The position numbers and the translations under genes are program-made. A stretch of 64,000 nt of DNA from JAEINY01 sp942490535 (GTDB taxonomy: Bacteria > Bacteroidota > Bacteroidia > Bacteroidales > Marinilabiliaceae), in the NCBI GenBank assembly GCA_942490535.1, contig CALNXQ010000004.1, positions 868,001-932,000 of the forward strand, in the 5' to 3' direction. Below the pieces are notes generated by a model. It made no database searches, was not told the DNA's origin, and saw nothing but the letters and a program-made list of their open reading frames with translations. Position 1 is the stretch's first letter. Every line of letters begins with the position of its first letter. Positions 1 through 8,758 of this stretch are shown piece after piece.

Positions 1-1
1 C

Positions 2-814
2 GACGGCTTAGGTGCTTGTTTGAACCATTGTCCGCAAGACGCCATGACCATTGAAAAGCGTGAGGCGGAACCTTATGACGAAGTAAAAGTCATTACGCTC
101 ATGGTGGAAAAAGGGAAAAACACGGTGGTGGCTCACTTAAAGCACTTGAAAGATCACAATGAAACAGTCTTTTTAAAGCAAGCGGTGCAGTATTTGAAAG
201 AAAATCAAGATAGCATTGAGTTTAGCATCGACAAGGTGATCCGGGAAGTACATAAACCAAAAGTATCTATCATGAGTAACCCGCAAGGTGTAGGATGTCC
301 GGGGTCACAACCCAAAACCATTGAACGACCAACAGTCATGACACCAATGGGTGGTTGCCCGGGCTCTCAGGCACGCACCATTGATCGCGTGGATGCTAAC
401 CAATCTGAAACTACAGGAAATGGTGATGCACCTTCTGAGTTACGTCAATGGCCGGTACAGATGCACCTGGTGAATCCAATGGCGCCCTATTTCAGAGATG
501 CAGATATGGTTTTAGCCGCCGACTGTGTAGCTTTTGCAATGGGTAATTTTCATAGTAAGTTTCTGAAAGGACGCAGCTTGGGCATTGCCTGCCCCAAACT
601 GGACAATGGACAGGAAACCTACGTACAGAAACTAATCCAATTGATTGACCATGCTAAAATCAATACCCTGACAGTTGCCATTATGCAAGTACCTTGTTGT
701 GGCGGTTTGCTACAAACAGCAAAAATGGCTGTGGCGCAAGCTTCACGAAAAATCCCATTGAAATTGGCAGTCGTCTCCATCGAAGGCGAAATTTTAAAAG
801 AAGAGTGGATTTAA
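2..814 (+). CDS. Ferredoxin-like 4Fe-4S protein (5'-truncated by window edge)
   Basis: The reading frame is open from base 2, so the true start lies upstream of the window; the TTG at 20 is an internal codon. The first visible residues (GACLNHCP) are the end of a bacterial ferredoxin 4Fe-4S cluster motif. After it come two copies of a short Gly-Cys-Pro-Gly-Ser motif followed by a Thr-Ile pair (bases about 295-385), then a C-terminal half with Cys in contexts such as AADC, ACP and VPCCGG that could hold further Fe-S ligands. It ends 58 bases before hcp on the same strand. In established genomes ferredoxin-like proteins next to hcp are thought to supply electrons to it, and I infer that role. 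A generic Fe-S oxidoreductase subunit is the alternative. Confidence 0.75.
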   Translation, partial: DGLGACLNHCPQDAMTIEKREAEPYDEVKVITLMVEKGKNTVVAHLKHLKDHNETVFLKQAVQYLKENQDSIEFSIDKVIREVHKPKVSIMSNPQGVGCPGSQPKTIERPTVMTPMGGCPGSQARTIDRVDANQSETTGNGDAPSELRQWPVQMHLVNPMAPYFRDADMVLAADCVAFAMGNFHSKFLKGRSLGIACPKLDNGQETYVQKLIQLIDHAKINTLTVAIMQVPCCGGLLQTAKMAVAQASRKIPLKLAVVSIEGEILKEEWI

Positions 815-872
815 TGAAATAATGCGATTAACTTACTATCAACAATTTAAACACTTAATAAAACCAATAACC

Positions 873-2507
873 ATGAGTATGTTTTGTTACCAATGTCAAG
901 AGGCTTCTAAAGGAACCGGTTGTTCAATCAAAGGTGTATGTGGAAAAACACCGGATGTAGCCAATCTGCAAGATTTATTATTATACACAGCCAAAGGTGT
1001 GGCTATTTATAATCAACTGGCTGCAGAAAAGGGTTTGGATACCAGTAAAGCGGATAAATATCTGTTAGATTCATTATTTATCACCATTACCAATGCCAAC
1101 TTTGACGAAGCTAAAATTGTTGCCAAAATAAAAGACGGTTACACCTTACAGGATGAGCAAAAAGCTCAGATAGGTGAAACGGGTCCGCTTCATGACTCTA
1201 CAATATATAGAGGAAAGGATGTAAACGACATGCTTTCTAAAAGCTTATTAATTGGGATTCTTTCCATCGAAAACGAAGACATCCGCTCACTGAAAGAACT
1301 ATTGACTTATGGTGTAAAAGGTATGGCAGCATACGGGGAGCATGCCTGGAACCTGGGTTACTTCAGTAAAGACATCTATGCTTTTGTCACCAAAGCAATG
1401 GTTGCCACGACTAAAACAGACATTTCTGCGGATGACTTAGTAGGATTGGTGTTGGAGTGCGGTAAATTTGGTGTGGATGTGATGGCCTTGTTGGATAAAG
1501 CCAATACGGAGTCATTTGGTCATCCCGAAGTAAGTAAGGTGAACCTAGGGGTTAAAAACAATCCAGCGATTTTGGTGAGTGGGCATGATTTACGGGACCT
1601 GAAAGAGCTTTTGATCCAAACGGAAGGAACCGGAGTAGATGTTTACACGCACAGTGAAATGTTGCCCGCCCATTACTACCCTGAATTCAAGAAATTTGAA
1701 CATTTTGTTGGAAACTATGGCAATGCCTGGTGGAATCAAACTGCTGAATTTGAAACATTCAACGGTCCGGTGTTATTTACCACCAACTGTATCGTTCCTC
1801 CAAAAACATCTTATCAGGATCGCATATACACGACGGGAGCCTCTGGTTTTGATGGCTGTCCGCACATTGCTGATCGTGTAAATGATCAACCCAAAGATTT
1901 CTCAGTAATCATTGAACATGCCAAAAAATGTGCTGCACCTACTGAAATTGAAACAGGTGAAATCGTTGGCGGATTTGCCCACAATCAGGTTTTACAATTG
2001 GCGGATAAAGTTGTGGATGCTGTTAAATCAGGAGCCATCCGGAAATTTGTGGTTATGGCAGGTTGCGACGGACGGATGAACGACCGTAATTACTATACTG
2101 ACTTTGCCAATGAACTACCTGAAGATACAGTGATCTTAACCGCAGGTTGTGCCAAATACCGGTATAACAAATTGCCTTTGGGTGATATCGGTGGTATTCC
2201 TCGTGTATTGGATGCCGGACAGTGTAACGACTCCTACAGTTTAGCGGTTACCGCCTTGAAGTTAAAAGAGGTATTTGGTCTGGACGATATCAATGACCTA
2301 CCAATTGTTTATAACATTGCCTGGTACGAGCAAAAAGCAGTAATTGTATTGTTAGCATTACTGAGCCTGGGTGTGAAAAACATTCACCTTGGACCTACAT
2401 TACCTGCCTTCTTGTCTCCTAATGTAGCCAACATTTTAATTGAGACCTTTGGTATCGGCGGTATTTCTACTGTTGATGAAGATATCAAAACAATGATCAA
2501 CAGTTAA
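873..2507 (+). CDS. hcp: Hydroxylamine reductase / hybrid cluster protein Hcp
   Basis: 544 residues from the ATG at 873, chosen because MSMFCYQCQE is the conserved Hcp N-terminus; the upstream in-frame ATG at 822 would add 17 atypical residues. The N-terminal cysteines C5, C8, C17 and C23 (Cx2Cx8Cx5C) match the short-spaced pattern of class I proteins that carry a cubane cluster rather than the E. coli class II spacing. Full-length Hcp features follow, including GHDLRDLKELL and late cysteines in AGCDGR, AGCAKYR and DAGQCNDSY that fit hybrid-cluster ligands. Known Hcp proteins reduce NO or hydroxylamine in the cytoplasm under nitrosative stress. Adjacent nrfHA suggests protection against by-products of nitrite ammonification. 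The preceding ferredoxin-like protein is the likely electron donor. Confidence 0.96.
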   Translation: MSMFCYQCQEASKGTGCSIKGVCGKTPDVANLQDLLLYTAKGVAIYNQLAAEKGLDTSKADKYLLDSLFITITNANFDEAKIVAKIKDGYTLQDEQKAQIGETGPLHDSTIYRGKDVNDMLSKSLLIGILSIENEDIRSLKELLTYGVKGMAAYGEHAWNLGYFSKDIYAFVTKAMVATTKTDISADDLVGLVLECGKFGVDVMALLDKANTESFGHPEVSKVNLGVKNNPAILVSGHDLRDLKELLIQTEGTGVDVYTHSEMLPAHYYPEFKKFEHFVGNYGNAWWNQTAEFETFNGPVLFTTNCIVPPKTSYQDRIYTTGASGFDGCPHIADRVNDQPKDFSVIIEHAKKCAAPTEIETGEIVGGFAHNQVLQLADKVVDAVKSGAIRKFVVMAGCDGRMNDRNYYTDFANELPEDTVILTAGCAKYRYNKLPLGDIGGIPRVLDAGQCNDSYSLAVTALKLKEVFGLDDINDLPIVYNIAWYEQKAVIVLLALLSLGVKNIHLGPTLPAFLSPNVANILIETFGIGGISTVDEDIKTMINS

Positions 2508-2559
2508 TTCCCTCAGTTATCGGACAGTGTTCATTATTGACATACAAAAAAAACAGATT

Positions 2560-2597
2560 ATCCTGCATCTCAAAAAATGAGATGCAGGATTTCGCAC
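2560..2597 (+). terminator. Hairpin terminator after hcp
   Basis: Perfect 13-bp stem (2560-2572 with 2578-2590) around an A5 loop, preceded by an A-run and followed by a short T stretch. The weak T-tract on the plus strand suggests partial termination between hcp and nrfH. Confidence 0.7.
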
Positions 2598-2654
2598 ACA
2601 AAATTGAATTAAATCTTTCGTTTCTAATGCATCATTAACTCTAAATCCTTTTTT

Positions 2655-3236
2655 ATGAGTAAAAAAATCTTCGATTTTTTAAAACCTCCGGAAAGGTGGA
2701 AAGTCCCGGTTATTCTGGCTTTCGGCATTTTCTTCGGGCTGGGGTTTTATGTGTTCTATGTGTCCAGAGCTCACTCCTATCTTTCGGATGACCCCAAGAC
2801 ATGTGTTAACTGTCACATCATGGCTCCCCAATTTGCCACCTGGAATCACAGCGCTCACCGCGAGGTAGCCTCCTGTGTCGATTGTCATGTCCCGCACAAC
2901 AATGTGCTTAACAAATACTATTTCAAGGCAAAGGATGGTCTAAGGCATGCCTCTGTTTTCACCATGCGCGCTGAACCACAAGTAATTTTCATCAAAGAAG
3001 AAGGTGCTGAAGTGGTACAGCAAAATTGTGTGCGTTGTCATACCCATTTGATCACTGATGATAAACTATTAGCTGCAAAACCCGATGTGCATATGAACAT
3101 TGATGATCGCAAATGCTGGGAGTGCCATCGGGAAACACCACACGGGCGAGTGAACAGTCTATCCAGTGTGCCCCATGCACGGGTGCCGGTACCCGAAAGT
3201 CCACTTCCGGATTGGATTAAAGAACTAAATGAATAA
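2655..3236 (+). CDS. nrfH: Cytochrome c nitrite reductase small subunit NrfH
   Basis: 193 residues with one N-terminal transmembrane helix (about 17-37) and four c-type heme motifs: CVNCH at 50-54, CVDCH at 74-78, CVRCH at 125-129 and CWECH at 154-158. This is the NapC/NrfH quinol dehydrogenase layout. The protein sits in the inner membrane, oxidises menaquinol and passes electrons to periplasmic NrfA. The length is slightly above the usual NrfH because of a C-terminal tail after the fourth heme. nrfA begins 17 bases downstream, so the two are co-transcribed. Start ATG at 2655 follows a T-rich leader without a clear Shine-Dalgarno, normal for this phylum. Confidence 0.96.
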   Translation: MSKKIFDFLKPPERWKVPVILAFGIFFGLGFYVFYVSRAHSYLSDDPKTCVNCHIMAPQFATWNHSAHREVASCVDCHVPHNNVLNKYYFKAKDGLRHASVFTMRAEPQVIFIKEEGAEVVQQNCVRCHTHLITDDKLLAAKPDVHMNIDDRKCWECHRETPHGRVNSLSSVPHARVPVPESPLPDWIKELNE

Positions 3237-3253
3237 AACCTAATTCCATCAAT

Positions 3254-4768
3254 ATGAAACCAATCAGAGAGCAAATTAAAGACAAACCCTGGCTAGGCTG
3301 GGGCCTATTTTTAGTCACCATAGTAGTCGTGTTCCTTTTAGGCCTGCTTGCATCGTCCGTTATTGAACGTCGGGCAGAAGCAGTTTTTGCATATACCCCA
3401 CAAGTAAAACATGAGCCTACAGAACCCAGAAATGAAGTTTGGGGAAAAAATTTCCCAAGGGAGTACCAATCCTACATGAAAACCAAAGACACCTTGTTTG
3501 CCAGTAAATACAACGGAAGTGCCATGATCGATATGCTGGAAGTTGATCCGAGACTGGTGGTGCTTTGGGCCGGTTATGGTTTTTCAAAAGACTATAATCA
3601 AGGACGCGGTCACATGCATGCGGTAGAAGACATTCAAAAAACACTCCGCACCGGTGCCCCAGTAGATGGTAAAAAAAGCCCGATGCCCAATACCTGTTGG
3701 ACCTGTAAAAGCCCGGACGTGCCACGCCTGATGAAGGAAATGGGACCTGCCGAATTTTACAAAGGTACCTGGGAAGAAAAAGGAGCAGAAGTGATGAATA
3801 ACATCGGTTGTGCCGATTGCCATGATTCCCAAACCATGAATCTGAAAATAACCCGCCCTGCATTAGTGGAAGCATTCCAACGCATGGGAAAAGACATTAA
3901 CGAAGCCTCTCACCAGGAAATGCGTTCACTGGTTTGTGCTCAGTGTCACGTAGAATATTATTTCGACAAGAAGAAAATTGAAGGCGTCCCTTATCTGACT
4001 TTCCCTTGGGACAAAGGTATGGATGTAGATGCCATGGAAACCTATTACGACGAAATAGGGTTCAGCGACTGGACGCACAAGCTCAGCAAAGCCCCTATGC
4101 TTAAAGCGCAACACCCGGGATATGAAGTTTACCTCACTGGTATTCATGCTAAACGCGGAGTTTCTTGTGCCGATTGCCACATGCCTTATAAAAGCGAAGG
4201 TGGGCAAAAATTCACTGACCACCACATTCAAAGTCCGTTGAATAACGTGGCAAATTCATGTCAGGTGTGTCACCGCGAGGAAACGACCAGATTGGTGCAG
4301 GATGTCTACGATCGTCAGGATAAAATCATTGAAAACCGGGATAAACTGGAAGAGTTAATTGTACGCGCTCACGTGGAAGCCAAATTTGCATGGGACAATG
4401 GCGCCACCGATGATCAAATGAAAGACATCTTAATGGATATTCGCCATGCACAGTGGCGTTGGGATTATGCAGCGGCCAGTCATGGTGGTTCGTTCCACTC
4501 GCCGGTAGAAATCGGTCGCGTCATCTCAACAGGTATCACTACCGCTCAGGAAGGTCGTTTGAAATTAGCACGTTTATTAGCTTCCATGGGACATCTGGAG
4601 GAAATTCCTTATCCGGATATTGAAACCAAAGCAAAAGCTCAAGCTTATATTGGCCTGGATAAAGAAAAATTACAGGAGGAGAAAAATGAATTTCTGAAAA
4701 CAGTTGTTCCCCAATGGAAAGAAGAAGCTGAAAAGCGTGAAGCCACCTATACAGTAACGACCAATTAA
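3254..4768 (+). CDS. nrfA: Ammonia-forming cytochrome c nitrite reductase NrfA
   Basis: 504 residues with an N-terminal signal/anchor helix (about 14-36) and five heme motifs: the diagnostic catalytic CWTCK at 148-152, then CADCH 186-190, CAQCH 228-232, CADCH 305-309 and CQVCH 336-340. The Lys-ligated first motif defines the nitrite-reducing active site; the VEYYF tyrosines and GIH histidine near 298 fit the catalytic Tyr and His. NrfA reduces nitrite to ammonium in the periplasm with six electrons delivered by NrfH (dissimilatory nitrate reduction to ammonium). It directly follows nrfH and is followed after 9 bases by a porin, giving a nrfHA-porin unit. I see no truncation or missing heme motif. 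Confidence 0.97.
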   Translation: MKPIREQIKDKPWLGWGLFLVTIVVVFLLGLLASSVIERRAEAVFAYTPQVKHEPTEPRNEVWGKNFPREYQSYMKTKDTLFASKYNGSAMIDMLEVDPRLVVLWAGYGFSKDYNQGRGHMHAVEDIQKTLRTGAPVDGKKSPMPNTCWTCKSPDVPRLMKEMGPAEFYKGTWEEKGAEVMNNIGCADCHDSQTMNLKITRPALVEAFQRMGKDINEASHQEMRSLVCAQCHVEYYFDKKKIEGVPYLTFPWDKGMDVDAMETYYDEIGFSDWTHKLSKAPMLKAQHPGYEVYLTGIHAKRGVSCADCHMPYKSEGGQKFTDHHIQSPLNNVANSCQVCHREETTRLVQDVYDRQDKIIENRDKLEELIVRAHVEAKFAWDNGATDDQMKDILMDIRHAQWRWDYAAASHGGSFHSPVEIGRVISTGITTAQEGRLKLARLLASMGHLEEIPYPDIETKAKAQAYIGLDKEKLQEEKNEFLKTVVPQWKEEAEKREATYTVTTN

Positions 4769-4777
4769 TCCCTATTC

Positions 4778-6016
4778 ATGAAAATGAAATCAGTTTTTAT
4801 AATTGGCTGTACCCTGCTGATGGGTACAGCTGCTTTTTCGCAAGTCCAAATTTCGGCTGAACTGCGCCCCCGGACCGAATACAATCATGGCTATAAATCT
4901 TTGGCCACTGAAGATCAAAATCCATCCTTTCTGACAACTCAGCGGACACGACTCAACCTCGACTATAAAAACGAGGTGTTTGTGGCAAAAGTAGTTTTTC
5001 AGGATGTTCGTTTGTGGGGAAGCGAAAGTCAGTTGACAACCAATGGCAATAATGTCTCCTACCTGCATCAAGCCTGGGCTGAATGGTTTATGGCCACTAA
5101 CTGGAGCCTGAAAGCCGGGCGTCAGGAAGTAGCCTATGATGACCATCGTATTTTTGGTAATGTGGGTTGGGCTCAGCAAGCACGGGCACATGACATGGCC
5201 ATCTTGAAATATACGGGGGATATCAGTGCCCATTTGGGCGTTGCCTATCACAATTCTAATATAAACAACAGCCTTTACACCGGCCCAGACGCTTATAAGG
5301 CACTTCAATTTATATGGCTGAACAGAAAAACAGATTCCTATTCCGGTAGTTTTCTCTTTCTCAACAATGGGGTCCCCTATTGGAAAGATCAAACCCAAAC
5401 AGAGCAAGGCATACGCTATAGTCAAACAGTGGGTGGACACCTAAAAACAAACATTGAAGGTTTTACCCTTGCGGGAAACCTCTATTTCCAGTTTGGGAAA
5501 GATGCAGGTGGAAATGACCTGTCAGCCCTGAACTTCTCCATTGATGCCATGTATAAAGCCAGTGATAAATCAAATTTAGGAGCTGGCTATGAATTACTCT
5601 CAGGTACTGCCTATAACGAGACTGATAAGAACAAATCCTTCACCCCATTTTATGGTACCAACCATAAATTTAATGGTTTCATGGATTACTTCTATGTAGG
5701 CAATCATTCCAATAGTGTTGGATTGCACGATGTATACCTAAAAGGAGATCTTAAACCCGGGAAAGTTAAGTTCAATGCAGCTTTGCACTTCTTCAGTGCA
5801 CATAAGGACATTAATGCTGATGTTAGTAAATCGTTAGGAACGGAATTGGATTTCTGGTGTGGATACGATCATAAAGGAATGGTAAATCTGGACTTTGGTT
5901 ACTCCCACATGTTTGCCTCCGATGGACTGGAAACTCTCAAGGGGGGGGATAAAGGATCAACCCACAATTGGGCATGGGTAATGCTCACTTTCAAACCCAC
6001 TTTATACAAACAATAA
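4778..6016 (+). CDS. Outer-membrane beta-barrel porin, alginate-export-like
   Basis: 412 residues with a signal peptide cleaved near TAAFSQ and a body of alternating polar and aromatic beta strands (ELRPRTEY, TQRTRLNLDYKN, LKAGRQEVAYDD) typical of the alginate export porin family. It ends in a strand with an aromatic-rich terminus. It lies 9 bases after nrfA, so it probably provides an outer-membrane channel for nitrite or another small anion used by this pathway; the substrate is inference. A run of eight G residues at 5941-5948 lies inside the coding region near the C-terminus and could slip. ATG at 4784 is an equally possible start. Confidence 0.8.
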   Translation: MKMKSVFIIGCTLLMGTAAFSQVQISAELRPRTEYNHGYKSLATEDQNPSFLTTQRTRLNLDYKNEVFVAKVVFQDVRLWGSESQLTTNGNNVSYLHQAWAEWFMATNWSLKAGRQEVAYDDHRIFGNVGWAQQARAHDMAILKYTGDISAHLGVAYHNSNINNSLYTGPDAYKALQFIWLNRKTDSYSGSFLFLNNGVPYWKDQTQTEQGIRYSQTVGGHLKTNIEGFTLAGNLYFQFGKDAGGNDLSALNFSIDAMYKASDKSNLGAGYELLSGTAYNETDKNKSFTPFYGTNHKFNGFMDYFYVGNHSNSVGLHDVYLKGDLKPGKVKFNAALHFFSAHKDINADVSKSLGTELDFWCGYDHKGMVNLDFGYSHMFASDGLETLKGGDKGSTHNWAWVMLTFKPTLYKQ

Positions 6017-6035
6017 AACAAACTTTTGTTGTTCA

Positions 6036-6070
6036 TCCCGAATTGAGGAATATCAATTCGGGATTTTTTT
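6036..6070 (+). terminator. Rho-independent terminator of the nrf unit
   Basis: Perfect 10-bp stem TCCCGAATTG / CAATTCGGGA (6036-6045 with 6054-6063) followed by seven T residues, 20 bases after the porin stop. Confidence 0.9.
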
Positions 6071-6108
6071 TCCAATCTGAAATTATCAATCGCCAACTAA
6101 AGATGTTG

Positions 6109-6116
6109 TACATTTG
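6109..6116 (+). promoter_or_regulatory. Bacteroidota -7 box (TACATTTG)
   Basis: Exact match to the phylum -7 consensus TAnnTTTG, about 93 bases before the ErcA-like gene. No convincing -33 TTG box at the usual distance, so it may need an activator. Confidence 0.4.
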
Positions 6117-6208
6117 TTTTCTTGTGAAACTCTTCATAGCATTTCACTTGTTGTAGTAAGCAAGAAAAATTGAGTTACCAACGAATTTGTAATCGACTAA
6201 ATTGACAG

Positions 6209-7363
6209 ATGAACTATTCCGAAATCAGGAAATTTGTAGCACCTGAATTTTTATTCGGGAAAGATAGCCGTTTATTGGCGGGCCGGTATTTTCAAAATTA
6301 TCAGATTCGCCGGTTATTGATCGTCACTGATGCAGTGATAAGTACTATGCCGTGGTATAACGAAATATTAGTTGAACTCCATCAATCCGGGCTCAAGTAT
6401 TCCGTTTTTAAGGACATCAGTCCAAACCCAAGAGATGAAGAAGTAATGCATGGCACGGAGATCTATCAATCGCAGGCCTGCGAAGGTATTTTAGCCATTG
6501 GGGGCGGTAGTGTGATGGATTGCGCCAAAGGCATCGGCATTGTTTGCTCCAATGGCAGTCACATCTTGAAGTTTGAAGGGGTTGATCAGATCGCCATGCC
6601 CACTCCGCCCATTATATGCATTCCAACAACGGCTGGAACGTCGGCAGATGTCTCACAATTTGCCATTATTCGCAACTCCCAAAAGCTGATAAAAATTGCC
6701 ATTATCAGCAAAATGATCGTACCGGACCTGGCTTTAATTGATCCCATTGTGACCCAAACCATGGATCCTTATCTCACAGCTTGTACAGGCATTGATGCCC
6801 TCACACATGCCATAGAAGCCTTTGTATCAACCGGGCATTCCATCATTACAGATAGTCGTGCGCTGACAGCCATAGGGCTGATCGTTGAATATTTACCCAA
6901 AGTATTAAGGGATTTGACAGATACAGACGCCCGATACCACATGATGATGGGTAGTTTGGAAGCGGGCCTGGCCTTTTCCAATGCCAGCTTGGGTGCTGTT
7001 CATGCCATGGCCCATAGCTTGGGCGGGTATTACGATTTAGCACATGGGGAATGCAACTCTATTTTACTGCACCATACCATCAATTTTAATTTTAAATCCG
7101 CCGAGAACCGTTACGAAAAGATCATACCTTACTTTTCAGACTATCTGACCCATCCAACTGGCAACATGCGAAAGGATATTGTGAGTGCCATTCACACCTT
7201 CACAGCCAGACAAGGCATTAAAAGCGGATTTGGCGATAAAGGTGTAAGCAGTGACTTGTTACCTCATTTGGCAAAAAATGCCTTGAATGATCCTTGCATC
7301 ATTACTAACCCACGAGATGTCATCCAACGCGATTTAGAGGTAATTCTGGAGGAGGCTATGTAA
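6209..7363 (+). CDS. Iron-containing alcohol dehydrogenase, ErcA-like
   Basis: 384 residues of the group III (iron-dependent) alcohol dehydrogenase family. Visible motifs are the NAD-binding AIGGGSVMDCAK (96-107), CIPTTAGT (137-144) and the metal-binding set D196, H200, H265 and H279, which is complete, so catalysis is possible. The family is about 380-390 residues, so it is full length. It ends only four bases before a PAS histidine kinase. In Pseudomonas, ErcA-type dehydrogenases sit beside ErcS-type kinases and act in regulation of alcohol oxidation; the adjacency and kinase motif here argue for the same kind of regulatory or sensing role. An ordinary fermentative alcohol dehydrogenase is the alternative. 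Confidence 0.85.
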   Translation: MNYSEIRKFVAPEFLFGKDSRLLAGRYFQNYQIRRLLIVTDAVISTMPWYNEILVELHQSGLKYSVFKDISPNPRDEEVMHGTEIYQSQACEGILAIGGGSVMDCAKGIGIVCSNGSHILKFEGVDQIAMPTPPIICIPTTAGTSADVSQFAIIRNSQKLIKIAIISKMIVPDLALIDPIVTQTMDPYLTACTGIDALTHAIEAFVSTGHSIITDSRALTAIGLIVEYLPKVLRDLTDTDARYHMMMGSLEAGLAFSNASLGAVHAMAHSLGGYYDLAHGECNSILLHHTINFNFKSAENRYEKIIPYFSDYLTHPTGNMRKDIVSAIHTFTARQGIKSGFGDKGVSSDLLPHLAKNALNDPCIITNPRDVIQRDLEVILEEAM

Positions 7364-7367
7364 GCAT

Positions 7368-8636
7368 ATGGATAAAAATAAGCTACGAAATAAAATCATT
7401 GGCCTGGGTGAGCACTCCACCCGTAAATCCTATTACCCAGAATTACGCAAGAAAATAGACGAACTCGAACTCTATCAAAAAGTATTTGATCGCATTGATG
7501 ATGGCGTGATGATTATTAATGCGCGCAACAGTCAGCTGCTCTATTTTAACAAGGCTTTGCAAAATATCTTCCCGAATATCAAAATACACTCTACCCTCAA
7601 ATCATTTATTCACGATAGGGGGTTAATAACGCAAATTGAGCGACAACAAATACCGGATAAAACCATACTGAGCATTACTCATTCCGGAAGCCAGCCTCAA
7701 ACCTATGAAATTTCTTTTACGGATATTAAAGATTTCTCAGCTGAATATTATGTGGGGATTTTCAGAAATATAACCCAATACATTAGTCTGAACAATGAGC
7801 TAAAAATTAAAAACAGCGAAATCCAGGCTCAGAACGAGGAGTATCTGACCATTAATGAAGAGCTACATGAACGCAACTCAGAAATCTATGAATTGTATGA
7901 GAAGTTATTAGTCGCAAAAGAAAAAGCAGAAGAATCGGATCGGCTCAAAACAGCATTTCTTCAAAATATGTCGCATGAAGTACGCACCCCACTTAATGCT
8001 GTGATTGGCTTTTCGGAGTTATTAAAGTACAATGGCGTGGATCCGGATGAGCAAACTACTTATATTGATACTATTATGCAATCCGGGGCTCAACTTCAAT
8101 CCATCATTGACAATATCATACACCTATCCACCATTGAAGCAGGACAGGAAAAAGTGAATATATCCACCGTTCACATAGCTAATTTTCTGACTACTTTACA
8201 TCAAATTCATGCCCCAAATTTTGAGAGCAAACAAATTGATTTTAAAATCTGCGACACTAAAGACTTGGCTCATTTATCCATACACACGGACGAAACAAAG
8301 CTCTTTCAAATTATCTCTAATCTGCTTAACAATGCGTTGAAATTTACGCCTAAAGGCGAAGTGAAATTGCATTGCTGCATTTCAAATCATGAAATAATTT
8401 TTAAGGTTGAAGACAATGGCATTGGTATTGAGCAAAAAAACTTAAAACAGATCTTCAATCGTTTTTATAAAATACGCGAGCCACACAACCTAAACGTGGA
8501 AGGTACAGGACTGGGCTTAAGTATTACCAAAGCCTACCTGGAAATGTTGAACGGTACTATTTCCGTCACCTCTGAACCTGGCAAAGGAACCACTTTTACC
8601 ATTTCAATACCCATTGATCAATTTACTGAGTATTGA
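7368..8636 (+). CDS. PAS-domain sensor histidine kinase, ErcS-like
   Basis: 422 residues, no membrane segment, so cytoplasmic. The N-terminus carries a GLGEHSTRKSYYPEL motif (12-26) that I recognise from NahK/ErcS-family kinases, then a PAS domain (about 35-138), a coiled-coil linker (about 140-190), HisKA with phospho-acceptor H203 in MSHEVRTPLN, and HATPase_c with DNGIGIE and GTGLGLS. It is translationally close to the ErcA-like gene upstream (four-base gap). There is no receiver domain and no response regulator nearby, so the partner is encoded elsewhere. The signal may be produced or bound by the dehydrogenase; that is inference. Confidence 0.9.
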   Translation: MDKNKLRNKIIGLGEHSTRKSYYPELRKKIDELELYQKVFDRIDDGVMIINARNSQLLYFNKALQNIFPNIKIHSTLKSFIHDRGLITQIERQQIPDKTILSITHSGSQPQTYEISFTDIKDFSAEYYVGIFRNITQYISLNNELKIKNSEIQAQNEEYLTINEELHERNSEIYELYEKLLVAKEKAEESDRLKTAFLQNMSHEVRTPLNAVIGFSELLKYNGVDPDEQTTYIDTIMQSGAQLQSIIDNIIHLSTIEAGQEKVNISTVHIANFLTTLHQIHAPNFESKQIDFKICDTKDLAHLSIHTDETKLFQIISNLLNNALKFTPKGEVKLHCCISNHEIIFKVEDNGIGIEQKNLKQIFNRFYKIREPHNLNVEGTGLGLSITKAYLEMLNGTISVTSEPGKGTTFTISIPIDQFTEY

Positions 8637-8663
8637 CTTTACTTCTTAACACATGTATTCCTC

Positions 8664-8671
8664 TAAATTTG
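8664..8671 (+). promoter_or_regulatory. Bacteroidota -7 box (TAAATTTG)
   Basis: Exact TAnnTTTG match 88 bases before the chosen start of the next histidine kinase. A TTG upstream lies farther than the usual spacing, so the assignment is tentative. Confidence 0.4.
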
Positions 8672-8758
8672 CGTTAGAAAAATCCATTCATTTTTTTCGA
8701 ACCAAAATTCAATTTGACCGTACACAAGCCCGACGAAGAATTTGAGACGAGGGGGAAG

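Noticed and set aside
4790..5440. 216-codon minus-strand frame opposite the porin
   Set aside because: Shadow of the porin gene; no start context or protein-like features.
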